From NCBI GenBank assembly GCA_019395295.1, contig CM033350.1:9208987-9272986 (forward strand): DNA of 64,000 bases. Direction: 5' to 3'. This document shows, one piece after another, positions 48,601 through 57,220 of this stretch. Origin of the DNA: Osmanthus fragrans. Taxonomy: Eukaryota; Streptophyta; Magnoliopsida; Lamiales; Oleaceae. Within the stretch, counting starts at the first letter, position 1; every line of letters starts with the position of its first letter. The position numbers and the translations under genes are program-made. The notes beneath the pieces are model-generated. The model made no database searches, was not told where the DNA came from, and saw only the letters and a list, made by a program, of their open reading frames with translations.

Positions 48601-51600
48601 ATAAAACATCTTTACCATGCCGAAAGGAACAAAATCGAAACAGACAATTTATATAAAAATCATGATTAATCAACATATTTCAGGAGGTAAAGACTGTCTT
48701 CTTTTTTAGAAGAATCTCATGGGGAACACCCTTCAGGTCAGAAAGGGCTGAACCTCTACATTCCTCACAAATGGAAAATTTCAGTCCTCCAAAAGACCAG
48801 GCAATTCCTTCATGCCATATATATCATAAGAGTGAACATTCCTATTATCATGCTCCTTCCTCATATCCTTTACTTGCTCAATCCTCGATTGATAAAGTGT
48901 AGTACTATGAGTAGATATAAGGTATTTATGATGGATTGCATAGTTGCCATTATTGTTTTTTTTTTTTTTTTTAATAGATAATCAATTCATTTTATTAATC
49001 AAAAGATAATACACAAGGTGTGCATTATCAATTTCAACATGATAAAGACAAAATAAAATTAGGCAGCCCCTCTATCGGGTTAGTTACCGCCGCATTAAAC
49101 CAATTAAACAGTGTCACATAAAATAATTCCCTAAACTGCTGTGTCGACCGTGATTGATCTTCAAAACAACAGTTGTTTCTTTCTCTCATACACACCATAC
49201 AATGCAGCCTGGATGAGGTCTCAAACAAGTTTACTATTCTTATCTCGAAGTTTCTCCTTCACGCGTCCTCTATACACCTTGACAACACCCAATTCATCTG
49301 TTAAGTAGTTAGAATATCGTTCCACAGCCAATGCACACCATCGCAATGAAGAAACAAGTGGTCAATCATCTCCACATCACTCGTACACATATAACACCAC
49401 TCTATAACATAACAACCTTTTCTTCGAAGATTATTCACCATTAACACCCGCGCCCTCACAACTGTCCACAGTAAAAATGTCACTCGTGGAGGCAATTTAC
49501 ATTGCCATACCCTCTTCCAAGGGAATGAATTCTCCACAGGTTCCAATAAGGATCTAAAATATGTACGAACAGAGAAAATACCATTTGCTGTCACCCTCCA
49601 CTTGCTACAATCGTCATCTCCTGCCCGGATGTGCACCTCATGCAAGGAGATCAGGAACAGCGCATAATCATCCAATTCCCAATCCTGTAAGCCCCTCCGA
49701 AGACGATGTTCCAGTTAGGACTCCCATCATGTATAGTTAATATATCATTCACCATAGCAGAAAGTTCCAATGCAATGCGATGCAAAGAAGGAAACTTTAT
49801 CTTTAGTGGTTGATCTCCATACCAACAATCATCCCAAAATCTGACATTATCACCATTCCCCATCACGAAAGTCAATCTATTCTAAAAATCACTCTATCAT
49901 TTTCTGATATATCTCCACAAACTTACCCCATACGAACCACGACCCTCAACTAAGCACCAACCCCTTCCATAATATCATACTTCACCCCTATGATTTCTCT
50001 CCAAAAACTCTCATTCTTCACTCTAAATCTCAACCACTTATCCTATAAGGCCTTATTGAACAGTACAAAGCTCATCAATCCAAGACCTCCACCGTAATAG
50101 GGGAGCAAACATCACCCCAATTAACTAAATGAAATTTCCTCTCCTCCCCCAACCTTACCCAAAGAAACTCCCTTTGGATCATCTCTAATCTATTTGCCAC
50201 TACAATAGGAATTGGAAACAATGACAAAAATAAGTGGAAAGATTAGAGAGAGTGGACTTAATGAGAATAAGGCGACCTCCTTTAGAAAGGTACATACGCT
50301 TCCACTCCGCTAACCTCTTGTCCATCCTTTTTATAATATTATTCCAAATATGTATATTTTTAAATCGTGCACCTAAAGGCAGCCCAAGATATGAGATAGG
50401 CAACTGCGCAATCCTGCAATCCAATATAGCAGTCAGCTCCTCTATGTTAGCGACCTCTCCCACTGGAATAGCCTCAGATTTCCCCAAATTTATCTTCAAT
50501 CCAAATACTGCTTTGAAGCACAGGAGCAACCGACGCTAGTTTCTAATTTGCCCATCTGCATCACAGAAAAACAGCGTATCATCTGCAAATAGCAAATGGA
50601 AAACCTGTAAATGACCAACCATAAAGCCTCTTAATAGACCTTCCCTCACTGCTTTCTCAATCATCCTACTGAATGCTTAATTACAATAACAAACAGCAGT
50701 GGAGACAACGGGTCCCCTTGTCTCAAACCTTTGCTACTCCGAAAATAACCATCGGGGGTGCCGTTGACCAGAACTGAGAACGGCACCGTTGAGATACAAA
50801 ATCGAATCCACTTACACCACTTATCTCCAAAGCCGCAACGCCTGAGCATATACATAAGAAACCCTCAGTTCACATGATCGTACACTTTCTGAATATCCAG
50901 CTTACATAACATTCCTGAAACCTCAGACGTATTCTAGAGTTAATACATTCATTCGCTATAAGAACATAATCCATAATCTGACGCCATTTTACAAAAGCAT
51001 TCTGAAACTTAGACACCACTTTTCCCAATACCTCCTTTAACATATTCGCCAGAACTTTAGCAAGAATCTTGTACATCCCGCTGACTAAGCTTATAGGACG
51101 AAACTCCTTGATATCACACTCCTGATTTCTTGGGAATGAGCACAATAAATGTAGCATTAGCACTTCTCAGGAACCTGCCACACTCGAAGAAATAAGTGAA
51201 CACATTCATGATATCCGATCGCACTACCTCTCAACAAGCCTTATAGAATGAGACCGAGAACCCATCCGGTCCATGGGCCTTCTCATCATTCATACTAAAC
51301 ACCACCTCCCTAATTTCGTCCTCCCCAAATGGTCTCTCTATCCAACTGGCATCCTCCTCGGTAATAGTGGAAAAATCCAACCCCTCCAGCTATGTCCTCC
51401 AATCAGATTGTTCCCGGTAGAGATTCTGATAGAAACCCATTAGTTGAGTCCCAATATCCTGTGGGTTCTCATAAGTAATCTCATCTATCTCCAACAATGT
51501 GATCAAATTGTTGCGCAAATTGGAATTAGCAACCCTATGAAAGAACTTAGTGCATTTATCACCCTCTTTCAACCATGTGACCCTAGATTTCTGTTGCCAA

Positions 51601-54600
51601 GCAATCTCCTCCATCTCCAACAATTTCTCCACCTCTCCCCTCACCACTCCACTTCTTTCCCTCTCCTCTCACTCCAACTTTCGGCTCTCCTCCTGTCTAT
51701 CCAACTCTTCAATTTCTGAAAGGCGCTGATTTTTACGACAATTTACATCTCCCACCACCTCTTTAAACCACCTTTCAATGCCTTCAATTTTTTATCAAAC
51801 GCAAAACTTGGGGACCCCCTGAAATCATAAAAGGCCCACCAATTCCGTACACGCTCCCCAAAACCTTCTACTTTCAACCACATCTTCTTAAACCTAAAAT
51901 GTCTTCTTTCACCACCCTTTGTGTTCCCAAATAGTGCAATAGGAAAATGATCTGAGTACACCCTCCTCAATCTCCTCTTAATAACATCTGAGTACTTAGC
52001 CTCCCACTTGCCACTAACTAAGAACCGATCTATTCGAGATTGAACAGGTTGATCCTGATTAGATGACCAAGTAAAATCTCCTCCAATCAAAGGCAGATCC
52101 ACCAACATATTGTCCCTGATGAAATTTGAAAGGTTCTCCATTGTCCATGTCAGTCTCCCACCACTTGACCTCTCAGTAGGAAAACGAACCACATTGAAAT
52201 CACAGTCAATGCACACTAGAAGGTTCCACCAAGCAATCATACCAGCTATCTCATCTCACATACCCCCTTATTGTCGTCAGCGTTAGGCCCATAAACTCTA
52301 ATAAACATCTACTGGAATCTATCCCCAATATTTCTAAACAATAGTGACGAGTAAATAACCCTGCGATGACCTCCATAACAAAAACTCTCGTGTCCCACAT
52401 TACTAGCACACCTCCTGAAACTCCTGATGATCCCAAAAACTGATAACTGACATGTCCCCCCATAAACTACTAACAACAGCCCTCGAGACGACCTCCAACT
52501 TTGTTTCTTGTAAGTAGACGAGGTCAACCCTCCATCCGTCTAACATATTTCGAATACCTAACATTTTTCCAATTTCGTTAAGTTCCCTTGCGAATAGCTA
52601 ATGATTTTTGGGATCATTTCTCCTTCATCCCTCGCATCCCTCTCTTTAACTCGTCTCCCTTGATGTTATAATTTATCGAGCATTCGAGCCGCTTAAGCTC
52701 ACGGTCACCCTTTCTTCTTGCTTTATCTCCTCCCTGTCCCCTACTAGCCTCCAACTTCTCAAATAATTGCATGAGTCTACATTCATACCCATCACACGAC
52801 ACACCCACCATCTTATTGAAATCCACAATTTTTTGCAGAACCCAATTCGAAGGTAGGGTTACTGTCAAGTACATTCACTTTCATTATCTCATTTGCATCC
52901 CTACACCCAAGAGAATCAACGATACGTCCCTCCACCTCCTCCACCTGTACTGCATCCTTGTTTATTTTCATTTTATTGGCGCTATCAACACGCACCACCA
53001 GTGCTTTTTCAGTCCATGGATCCCTTTCTTGTATAGATTTATAACACCTCCTATTGTAGGTGGTCACAATCATGGTCGTCGACCCTGTCGTCTCTTGCTC
53101 TTCCTCAACTGTCGGATCTGTTCCCGATGCCAATACGAGTTCTATCTTTTTCTCAGCCGACTTCGAAATCAACGTTGTCAATTCCCCTTCCACTGACCAG
53201 TGTACCTCATCCTAATATGCCTAGATCCCCGATTCTTTTCCATCAGTATCCAATCTCCCTAAATCTTTCCCATCTCCTTCCCCTCTAATCACCACTTCAG
53301 TCCGCACATGAGGCTCGCAAATGGGCTCAGTCATCGCCTACTTGTCATTAGGTTGGACTAGATTCGATGGTGGCTCCTTACCTGGATACTCATCTACGCG
53401 CTTCCCACACTTAGGACAACAGATCATCCTAGAGCCCACTAGAGGCCCGTTTCCCACCAACCTAAGTAGTTCATCCAATTCTCCTTTCACAGCCTAGATA
53501 CGGGCTTTTATTTCAGCATTGCTCGAAAAACTGCCCAGTGTCTCATCTGACATTGTTTCCTTAAACTTAGGAAACAATGGTTGGCCTTCATTGGTAAGAG
53601 CATTAGGTCATGCTCGAGTATCACTCCCACAATCCTCCCTTTCACTTCGCAACTTCGCCCATTGATTTGCAGTCTGAGTGGCTAGTAAGTTTGCCGTAAC
53701 TTCAGCATAGGTCCTCCCTTGATGATGTCTCACTTCAACTGTTTGACGCTTAACCTTTTCTCTGACGACCAAAAAATCGACAACTGCCTGAAACACTCGT
53801 GAGATTAACGCCCATCCCTCTCCATTCACACCTTCTGGCACCATCACAACTCATTTCCAACGTCTCTCCCCATACTGTGCTATTGTCAGATATCTGCCGT
53901 GACTGTTCTTGCATCGTTATGCCAAAAAGACTCTAGAAAACTCATTATACTTAGTAACAAAATCCTCTAACTTGCCGGTCACTCTCAACTTACCTACCAT
54001 ATTAAACATCCAAAGAGCACCAAACTTTCCCATGTTAATTGCGTTCGATATCTTCTGACCCCATTCTGTCAACTTCACAATACCTGACTCGTTAACAGAC
54101 ACTACGAACTCCTTCGCCTCCTCTCTAAATCGAAAATTGAAAATTCTCTTACCATAAGCATGTCCAAGCCCCTGAAATTGCGCCGCTGAAGCATCTGACC
54201 GTAAAACCTGTGTGCGGAACAACCTGATCTCGTCGGGAGGATGCTCCTGACTTCCTTTCACCGGCAAGTGGGCCTCACGCGCAGGGAAGTACCATGCCGA
54301 CACGGCGCATGGGACCTGTTTCCCCGTTGCTGGCGCCGAAATGGCCTGCACAGGCCGCCAGTCAGGTTCGTCTGACTCATCGCCGATCAAAAAGTGGTAG
54401 ATCAAAGAGCAAGCCCCTTTTCCCATTTCATACCCAATCTGTTAATAGCCCTATCCTCCACTCCGATTGGCTGCGCTTGAGGCCTCCAAACCCGCCCCAG
54501 ATTCCTTGCCTCCTAGTGTTGAGCATCTCCAAGCAGCGGCGCTAGGGTTTCCACCTACGGTTGCTGCTTGTGCATGGCTTGTATGACCAGATTGGCCATT

Positions 54601-57220
54601 TTTTTGTGGCGTGTGGCCGGTGCGTTGGGGGTAACCGGCCAGGATTATGCCGTCGCCGGTGATGGTCGGGTCAATTGGTGGTGGTTGGGTGAATTTGAAT
54701 TTTAGGGGAAGGATCTCCATTGGGGAGAAAATGGGAGGGATAACTCTTCTTCTATTTTTCCAAATAAAAAGTTAGTTGCCATTATCATAAATTTGAAAAT
54801 GAAATAATTATCAGACTAAGGTTTGTCTCAAATGAAGTGGATAAAAGAAGAATACAAAGCTTCATATGTATTACACAGAAATTCAAGTGTCAAGTGAAGT
54901 ATTGGATTTACTCACAGAATTCCAAACGGGATTGTCAGTTCTGCACAAACAACAAAACAAAATCAACATATGAGAATAGAGAAGAGTTTCGATGGACAAT
55001 CAAGCTTTTCTTTGTAAATATGTATATTAACATATGCATAAAAGTGAATGCCTTCAGAAAATTGACGTGATATTATCTCTACGGAAGGAGTATCGCTTGT
55101 CATATCAATTCTAAGAAAATTAATTTGGCAAAGTCACAATATCTAAATATAAAAAAGATACCTAGTTATTTATAAGATACATGAGTTCCCAGATATCTAA
55201 ATATAAAAAAGAAACAATACTGTTTCAAAAGCGTTTAGAACTTGTATGAAAATAGTTTTTATATGTAGGGTCAGATCCGTTCTGGGAGGACTTCCTTTAG
55301 AGCCAAAAGTAGGAATGACGTAATTTTCCTTAAAAGGTATAAAACAAGATCAGGAACTTTTAAATTAATCGAAAATTTTACGAATCAAACAAGTCCAATA
55401 TGGACATCAGACATAATACTGTTTCTCTCTTTTCTGCTATGTTAAACAAAATGTAAGCATATTATTCAATTATATGAAAAACATCACAAAGACGACAATA
55501 TGAGATAAGTGTAAAATCCTAACATAAAAGATGAAACTATCCTTAACAAGGCAATAATATCTAACATGTTCCATTATTTCTCTCTAAACCAATTATCTGT
55601 CCCTCCATTGTTACGACTGGTGATGATTTCATTTCTATCCAAAGAAAAGTTCCAACACTGTGCAGGACCACAAAGAGACATGTATTGACTTAGGATGACA
55701 GAATTACTTCTTGTGCATACATGAACTGGGGATTGAAGACTTAAATGTTTCCATTTAGCACCCTGTCATGACACATCAAATAATGGTAGTGACAACTATG
55801 ATGATGATATATGCATAGAGTTGTTCTTTCTATACTGTATCAGCCATCTCAAAAGCCAAGAAGTGTATGCAAACATTTTTAATTCATATACTTTTACTAG
55901 AGATTGAAAAAAATATGCAGACAAAATATCGTCAGCAAGTTGTTTTACCTTTTTATCAGTCCTTTCTTTCATCTGCCATAATTTATCTTCATTCAGGGAA
56001 TTCAGATTCTTCTCTTTGTTTATAGTACGTCCCAATTATATTTTTACTCTTAAATTATTTTATGATGTGCAACTCACACTAATTGACCAGCTTTTTCTAC
56101 ATTACAAGCAAGTGCCAACTGGAAATGATATTTAATTTCAACAAATTCACTTTAGGGACCTGTTTGATTGGCCAAGTTTTTCGTGGAAGGTAGAAAACGT
56201 TTTTCTGCTTTTTACTATTCACATGTTTGATTGCACTAATTTTTCAGGAAAAACGTTTTCCAAGGTACAAGCAGTTGATGCACAAAAGTTAGAAAACATT
56301 TTTCACTCGGGAAAACGTTTTCCAACTTTTTAACAATTTTTTTTTATTTTTTTTTAGCAATTGGAACACGTTCCAAAGTCAATGGTAAAAAAAATTATCC
56401 ATTTAATTGACAATTTGCGTAAAAAAAAAGCCAAACGAAAAATTTATCAAGTGAAAAATTATATTAATCAAACAACATTAATTACAATTCCCTGTAAAAC
56501 AAATTATAGGCAGATCAATTCCCTGTCATTCATTTTCTTTCCACCAATTTTCCACCATTGCAATCAAACGGACCCTAAAATTTCACATTGCCTTGCAAAC
56601 ACCTTATTTCGCACACTCTCTATAGAATTTTACAGTGCAAGTGTATCCAGTATTCGGTTAACTGTTGATTATTAGTAGACATTCAAGCAAAAAAAACAAA
56701 AAAACAAAAAAACAAAACTCCATATGCTATCAAGAATTCACCAGCTTATCCAGTCGCGCTCAATGACCACTGTACAAGATATAAATGTAGAGAAGTATGA
56801 AAAATATAAGCATTAGACTCTTAACTGATCAGAAATTGCAGTGCGAAAAGTCTGTTCCCCAAGAGAAACACAAGAAAGCCATTTGTCCTTGAATTTCATT
56901 TCCGCCTATAATAAACACGTAAACACAGATTAACAAGCATACCCACTTCGATAATTTACAGATATTGGCATGAATTTATTCACAATGTGCTTATGTGAAT
57001 AAAACAGGTGTACCCTGATGAGGCGGAGGAGGGCGATGCCCACAAAGTCCTCCTCCTTGAGGAGTTGTTTAGAGAGATTGGATTTCGGGTTTGAGCCACT
57101 ACCGTGGCGGTGTAGGTGGAACCGCTGCCGGAGTTTCTCAATTCTTGAAGGCTTTGAACCTGAACTGTCAGTTGACTCCTCCAGCTCCAAGGCTTCATTT
57201 TTCGAAGTACCATGCCCCAT
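24612..57220 (-). CDS. PSD2: C2/EF-hand phosphatidylserine decarboxylase (PSD2/PSD3 type), 21 exons, intact
   Basis: The enzyme decarboxylates phosphatidylserine to phosphatidylethanolamine. Plant PSD2 and PSD3 act at tonoplast and ER. Exons (5' to 3'): 57220-57014, 56905-56826, 54940-54916, 48325-48266, 48038-47970, 47177-47091, 47008-46958, 45314-45231, 44921-44830, 36295-36140, 35787-35703, 35547-35436, 35169-35069, 32665-32618, 28387-28241, 26871-26776, 26694-26620, 26538-26446, 25385-25299, 25195-25145, 24743-24612. They sum to 1938 nt with no break, 645 residues. Order: MGHGTS start with a Gly2/Ser6 myristoylation pattern; C2 domain about 57-176; EF-hand loops at 194-205 and 230-241; a CPVC...H...C zinc-type cluster (C259, C262, H277, C281); decarboxylase domain about 303-645. 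Catalytic D450, H503 (DYHRFH) and the self-cleavage GGST (592-595; pyruvoyl from S594) are present. Exon 13 appears to use a GC donor. PSD2 versus PSD3 cannot be decided. Confidence 0.95.
25587..25818. repeat. Tandem duplication of a 116-bp unit in PSD intron 18
   Basis: Two copies, 25587-25702 and 25703-25818, lie directly next to each other. By eye they differ at one internal base (TATACG versus TATATG) and at the last base, so the duplication is recent or recently homogenised. The unit has no coding signal and does not touch a splice site. Confidence 0.9.
27686..28102. repeat. 40-bp inverted repeat pair flanking a 337-bp segment
   Basis: 27686-27725 and 28063-28102 are inverted copies differing at one position (left arm contains GGAATAGTTTAGTATACATA; the right arm contains its reverse complement). 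The segment between them carries the plastid 16S-like fragment at 27768-27883. The word AAAGCTATTGCAAGCAATCT occurs at the right arm and again near 28137-28156. The whole structure is in PSD intron 15. No target duplication was seen. Confidence 0.8.
27768..27883 (+). other. Plastid-like 16S rRNA fragment (NUPT)
   Basis: About 116 bases match a conserved 3'-domain part of bacterial/plastid 16S rRNA with scattered changes: GTGCATGG, CAGTTCGTGCC, GAGTTAAGTCCCGCAATGAG, CGCAACCC and TAGTTGCCATCGTTGAGTT occur in the correct order. The last two words are closer to plastid than to plant mitochondrial small-subunit rRNA. Similarity ends sharply near 27883. It is a nuclear copy of organelle DNA and too short to be functional. 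Confidence 0.8.
28917..29411 (-). mobile_element. Copia fragment: 3' LTR and RNase H end, minus strand
   Basis: The LTR (about 29139 down to 28917, starting TGTAGGAATTCGT on the minus strand) is preceded by a polypurine-rich end (CTTGATGGGGAG). The coding part 29411-29147 encodes the end of a Copia RNase H (LYCDNKAAISIS, then PVQHDRTKHVEIDKHF, then TADIFTKGLP). The copy is cut inside RNase H at about 29411, where it meets an oppositely oriented copy of the same family. Confidence 0.8.
29418..30908 (+). mobile_element. Copia fragment: RT, RNase H and 3' LTR, plus strand
   Basis: 29418-29954 encodes reverse transcriptase (LETFAPVAKLNTVRVL, DVKNAFLNGELEEEV, KKSLYGLKQSPRAWF) and 29951-30697 RNase H (GKLIYLSHTRPDIAFAV, DADWAGS, LYCDNKAAINIS), with a frameshift between them near 29940. 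The catalytic box reads CVD-I where the family has YVDD, so one aspartate is lost and the enzyme cannot be active. A polypurine stretch (GAGGGAGAG) and an LTR starting TGTAGGAAATCGT (30728 to about 30908) follow. Gag, protease and integrase are absent. It lies in PSD intron 14, antisense to the gene. Confidence 0.85.
31072..31776 (-). mobile_element. Internal LINE fragment, same family as 48954-54772
   Basis: The segment matches the larger LINE at about 49680-50410 along its whole length (shared CATCATTCACCATAGC, CTCCATACCAACAAT, AAAGTCAATCTAT, AGCCCAAGATATGA). It corresponds to the region after the reverse transcriptase and holds frames such as WGSYGVSLWRYIQRGW and FVVGNDNNIKFWDNCWYGD. It has neither the poly(A) end nor a 5' end, so it is a dead internal piece. 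Confidence 0.8.
31777..32617. other. Rest of PSD intron 14
   Basis: AT-rich sequence between the LINE fragment and exon 14. No gene, element end or RNA is recognised. Confidence 0.5.
32666..35068. other. PSD intron 13 with a MITE
   Basis: Apart from the MITE at 34421-34606 I recognise nothing. The short open frames near 33268-33881 have no domain signal. Confidence 0.5.
34421..34606. mobile_element. Tourist-like MITE, TTA target duplication
   Basis: A 186-bp element with TTA at 34418-34420 and 34607-34609. Ends GGCCCTGTTTGATTCCC and ATCAAACACACTC are imperfect inverted repeats. It is the same family, in opposite orientation, as 18956-19131. Confidence 0.8.
35061..35069 (-). other. Putative GC donor of PSD intron 13
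   Basis: On the minus strand exon 13 ends in AAG followed by GCATGATG. The family sequence requires KFVDMFK to join DQINLSEVNYPLEHFK of exon 14, which is exactly what an AAG/GC junction gives; reading through would give Ala then a stop. No GT donor in the right phase is present nearby. GC-AG introns are a known minority class in plants. Confidence 0.8.
36296..37647. other. PSD intron 9, part before the LTR element
   Basis: About 1.35 kb without a supported gene. A frame at 36513-36746 shows no known domain. The stretch 37100-37500 is less AT-rich and contains ATGTATTTATAGAATGG, which could be the remnant of an LTR, but no partner was found. Confidence 0.4.
37653..39233 (+). mobile_element. 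Non-autonomous LTR retrotransposon, 5-bp target duplication CTTCC
   Basis: The two LTRs are 37653-37982 and 38913-39233; both start TGATGTAGGA and end CCA. CTTCC stands on both sides (37648-37652 and 39234-39238). A primer binding site matching initiator Met tRNA (TGGTATCAGAG, 37987-37997) follows the 5' LTR, and a polypurine stretch (AAGTGGGAGAG) precedes the 3' LTR. The inside encodes only a short charged, probably coiled-coil gag-like start (DYERRLDKLEQRIEEIDESL, about 38050-38110) and no polymerase, so it depends on a helper. A 538-bp MITE is inserted in it. The ending (CTCAAGGACGAG before the polypurine stretch) resembles Gypsy-type elements. It sits antisense in PSD intron 9. Confidence 0.85.
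38186..38723. mobile_element. Tourist-like MITE nested in the LTR element, TAA duplication
   Basis: A 538-bp element with TAA at 38183-38185 and 38724-38726. Ends GGGTCCGTTTGATTGC and TATCAAACAGGGCC are inverted. It contains two internal copies of a block around TGTCAATTAAATGGATAAAT. The same long family occurs at 23266-23871, 56155-56575 and 57410-57760. Insertion here postdates the LTR element. Confidence 0.85.
39520..40308. mobile_element. hAT-like non-autonomous element, 8-bp target duplication ATACAAAC
   Basis: The left end CATGGTTTGAAAAAACGT and the right end (reverse complement CATGGTATGAAAAAACGT) match at 17 of 18 positions. ATACAAAC stands on both sides (39512-39519 and 40309-40316). 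Length is 789 bp. The right part is GC-rich with repeated GAGGCG/CGCCTC words (40190-40290). A minus-strand frame (40089-39820) encodes an Asp/Glu-rich peptide (LIDEEDDMINIDSDDEND), but there is no transposase. The 8-bp duplication indicates the hAT superfamily. It lies in PSD intron 9. Confidence 0.88.
40368..44469 (-). mobile_element. Decayed Copia retrotransposon in PSD intron 9
   Basis: Reading on the minus strand: a partial 5' LTR (44469-44414), a GC-rich leader, then broken coding blocks for protease-like sequence (IDYGATDHFT, about 43400), GAG-pre-integrase (43301-43035), integrase (42885-42493: FIDDCTR, HSDNGREL, QQNGIAER), reverse transcriptase (41927-41259: FAPVVKMNTVRVIL, LYGLKQSPRAWF, intact YVDD box) and RNase H (41247-40598: GKLIYLTHTRPDLSYAV, LFCDNSAAIKIA). 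A polypurine stretch (TTGAGGGGGAGAG) and a 109-bp 3' LTR (40476-40368, TGAAATATATAG to AAACAAGACA) follow. Gag is missing and stops and frameshifts separate the blocks. No matching target duplication was seen (AAAAA versus ACTAA). It differs in family from the Copia pieces at 28917-30908. Confidence 0.88.
41532..41789 (-). repeat. 129-bp tandem duplication inside the Copia RT region
   Basis: 41532-41660 and 41661-41789 are successive copies of the same RT segment (DVKNAFLHGDLAxEVYMD, then PHPGFTPPG or LHPGFTPPG). The 43-codon period keeps the frame, but a stop now interrupts the second copy. The copies differ at several positions, so the duplication is not recent. Confidence 0.85.
44922..45230. 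other. PSD intron 8
   Basis: Short AT-rich intron between exons 8 and 9; nothing else recognised. Confidence 0.6.
45315..46957. other. PSD intron 7
   Basis: A 1.64-kb AT-rich intron. The frame at 46713-46943 has no recognised domain, and no element ends were found. Confidence 0.5.
47482..47627. mobile_element. Tourist-like MITE, TTA target duplication
   Basis: A 146-bp element with TTA at 47479-47481 and 47628-47630. Ends GCCTCCATTTGGC and TTCAAACAGAGGC are inverted. It is the same family and size as 6455-6611. It lies in PSD intron 5. Confidence 0.8.
48954..54772 (-). mobile_element. Near full-length LINE (L1-type) with 13-bp target duplication, inactive
   Basis: TAGTTGCCATTAT stands on both sides (48941-48953 and 54773-54785). 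The minus-strand 3' end is a poly(A) tail (T run at about 48955-48972). From the 5' end: an ORF1 region (about 54426-52614) with REEAKEFVVSVNESG and a CCPKCGK cluster; an AP-type endonuclease (about 52500-51740: GGDFTWSSN, SRIDRFLVS, YSDHFPI); reverse transcriptase (about 51160-50200: FRPISLV, GLRQGDPLSPLLF, FADD box at 50589-50578); and a zf-RVT region (about 49875-49301: FSVRTYFRSLL, WKRVWQCKLPPRVTFLLW). Many stops and frameshifts break both ORFs, so it cannot move itself. It sits in the same orientation as the PSD gene, in intron 3. Confidence 0.92.
54941..56825. other. PSD intron 2, with a MITE
   Basis: Apart from the MITE at 56155-56575 no feature is recognised. The minus-strand frame at 56035-55796 has no known domain. 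Confidence 0.5.
56155..56575. mobile_element. Tourist-like MITE (long family)
   Basis: Ends GGGACCTGTTTGATTGG and CAATCAAACGGACCC are inverted repeats. The left flank is TTA and the right flank TAA, so the target duplication is imperfect. The inside shares the block TTTACGCAAATTGTCAATTA (read in reverse) with 38186-38723, plus repeated CGTTTTCC words. Confidence 0.7.

Noticed and set aside
24612..57220. PSD gene as a pseudogene because of its huge introns
   Set aside because: All 21 exons keep phase, catalytic residues are present and no stop or shift was found.
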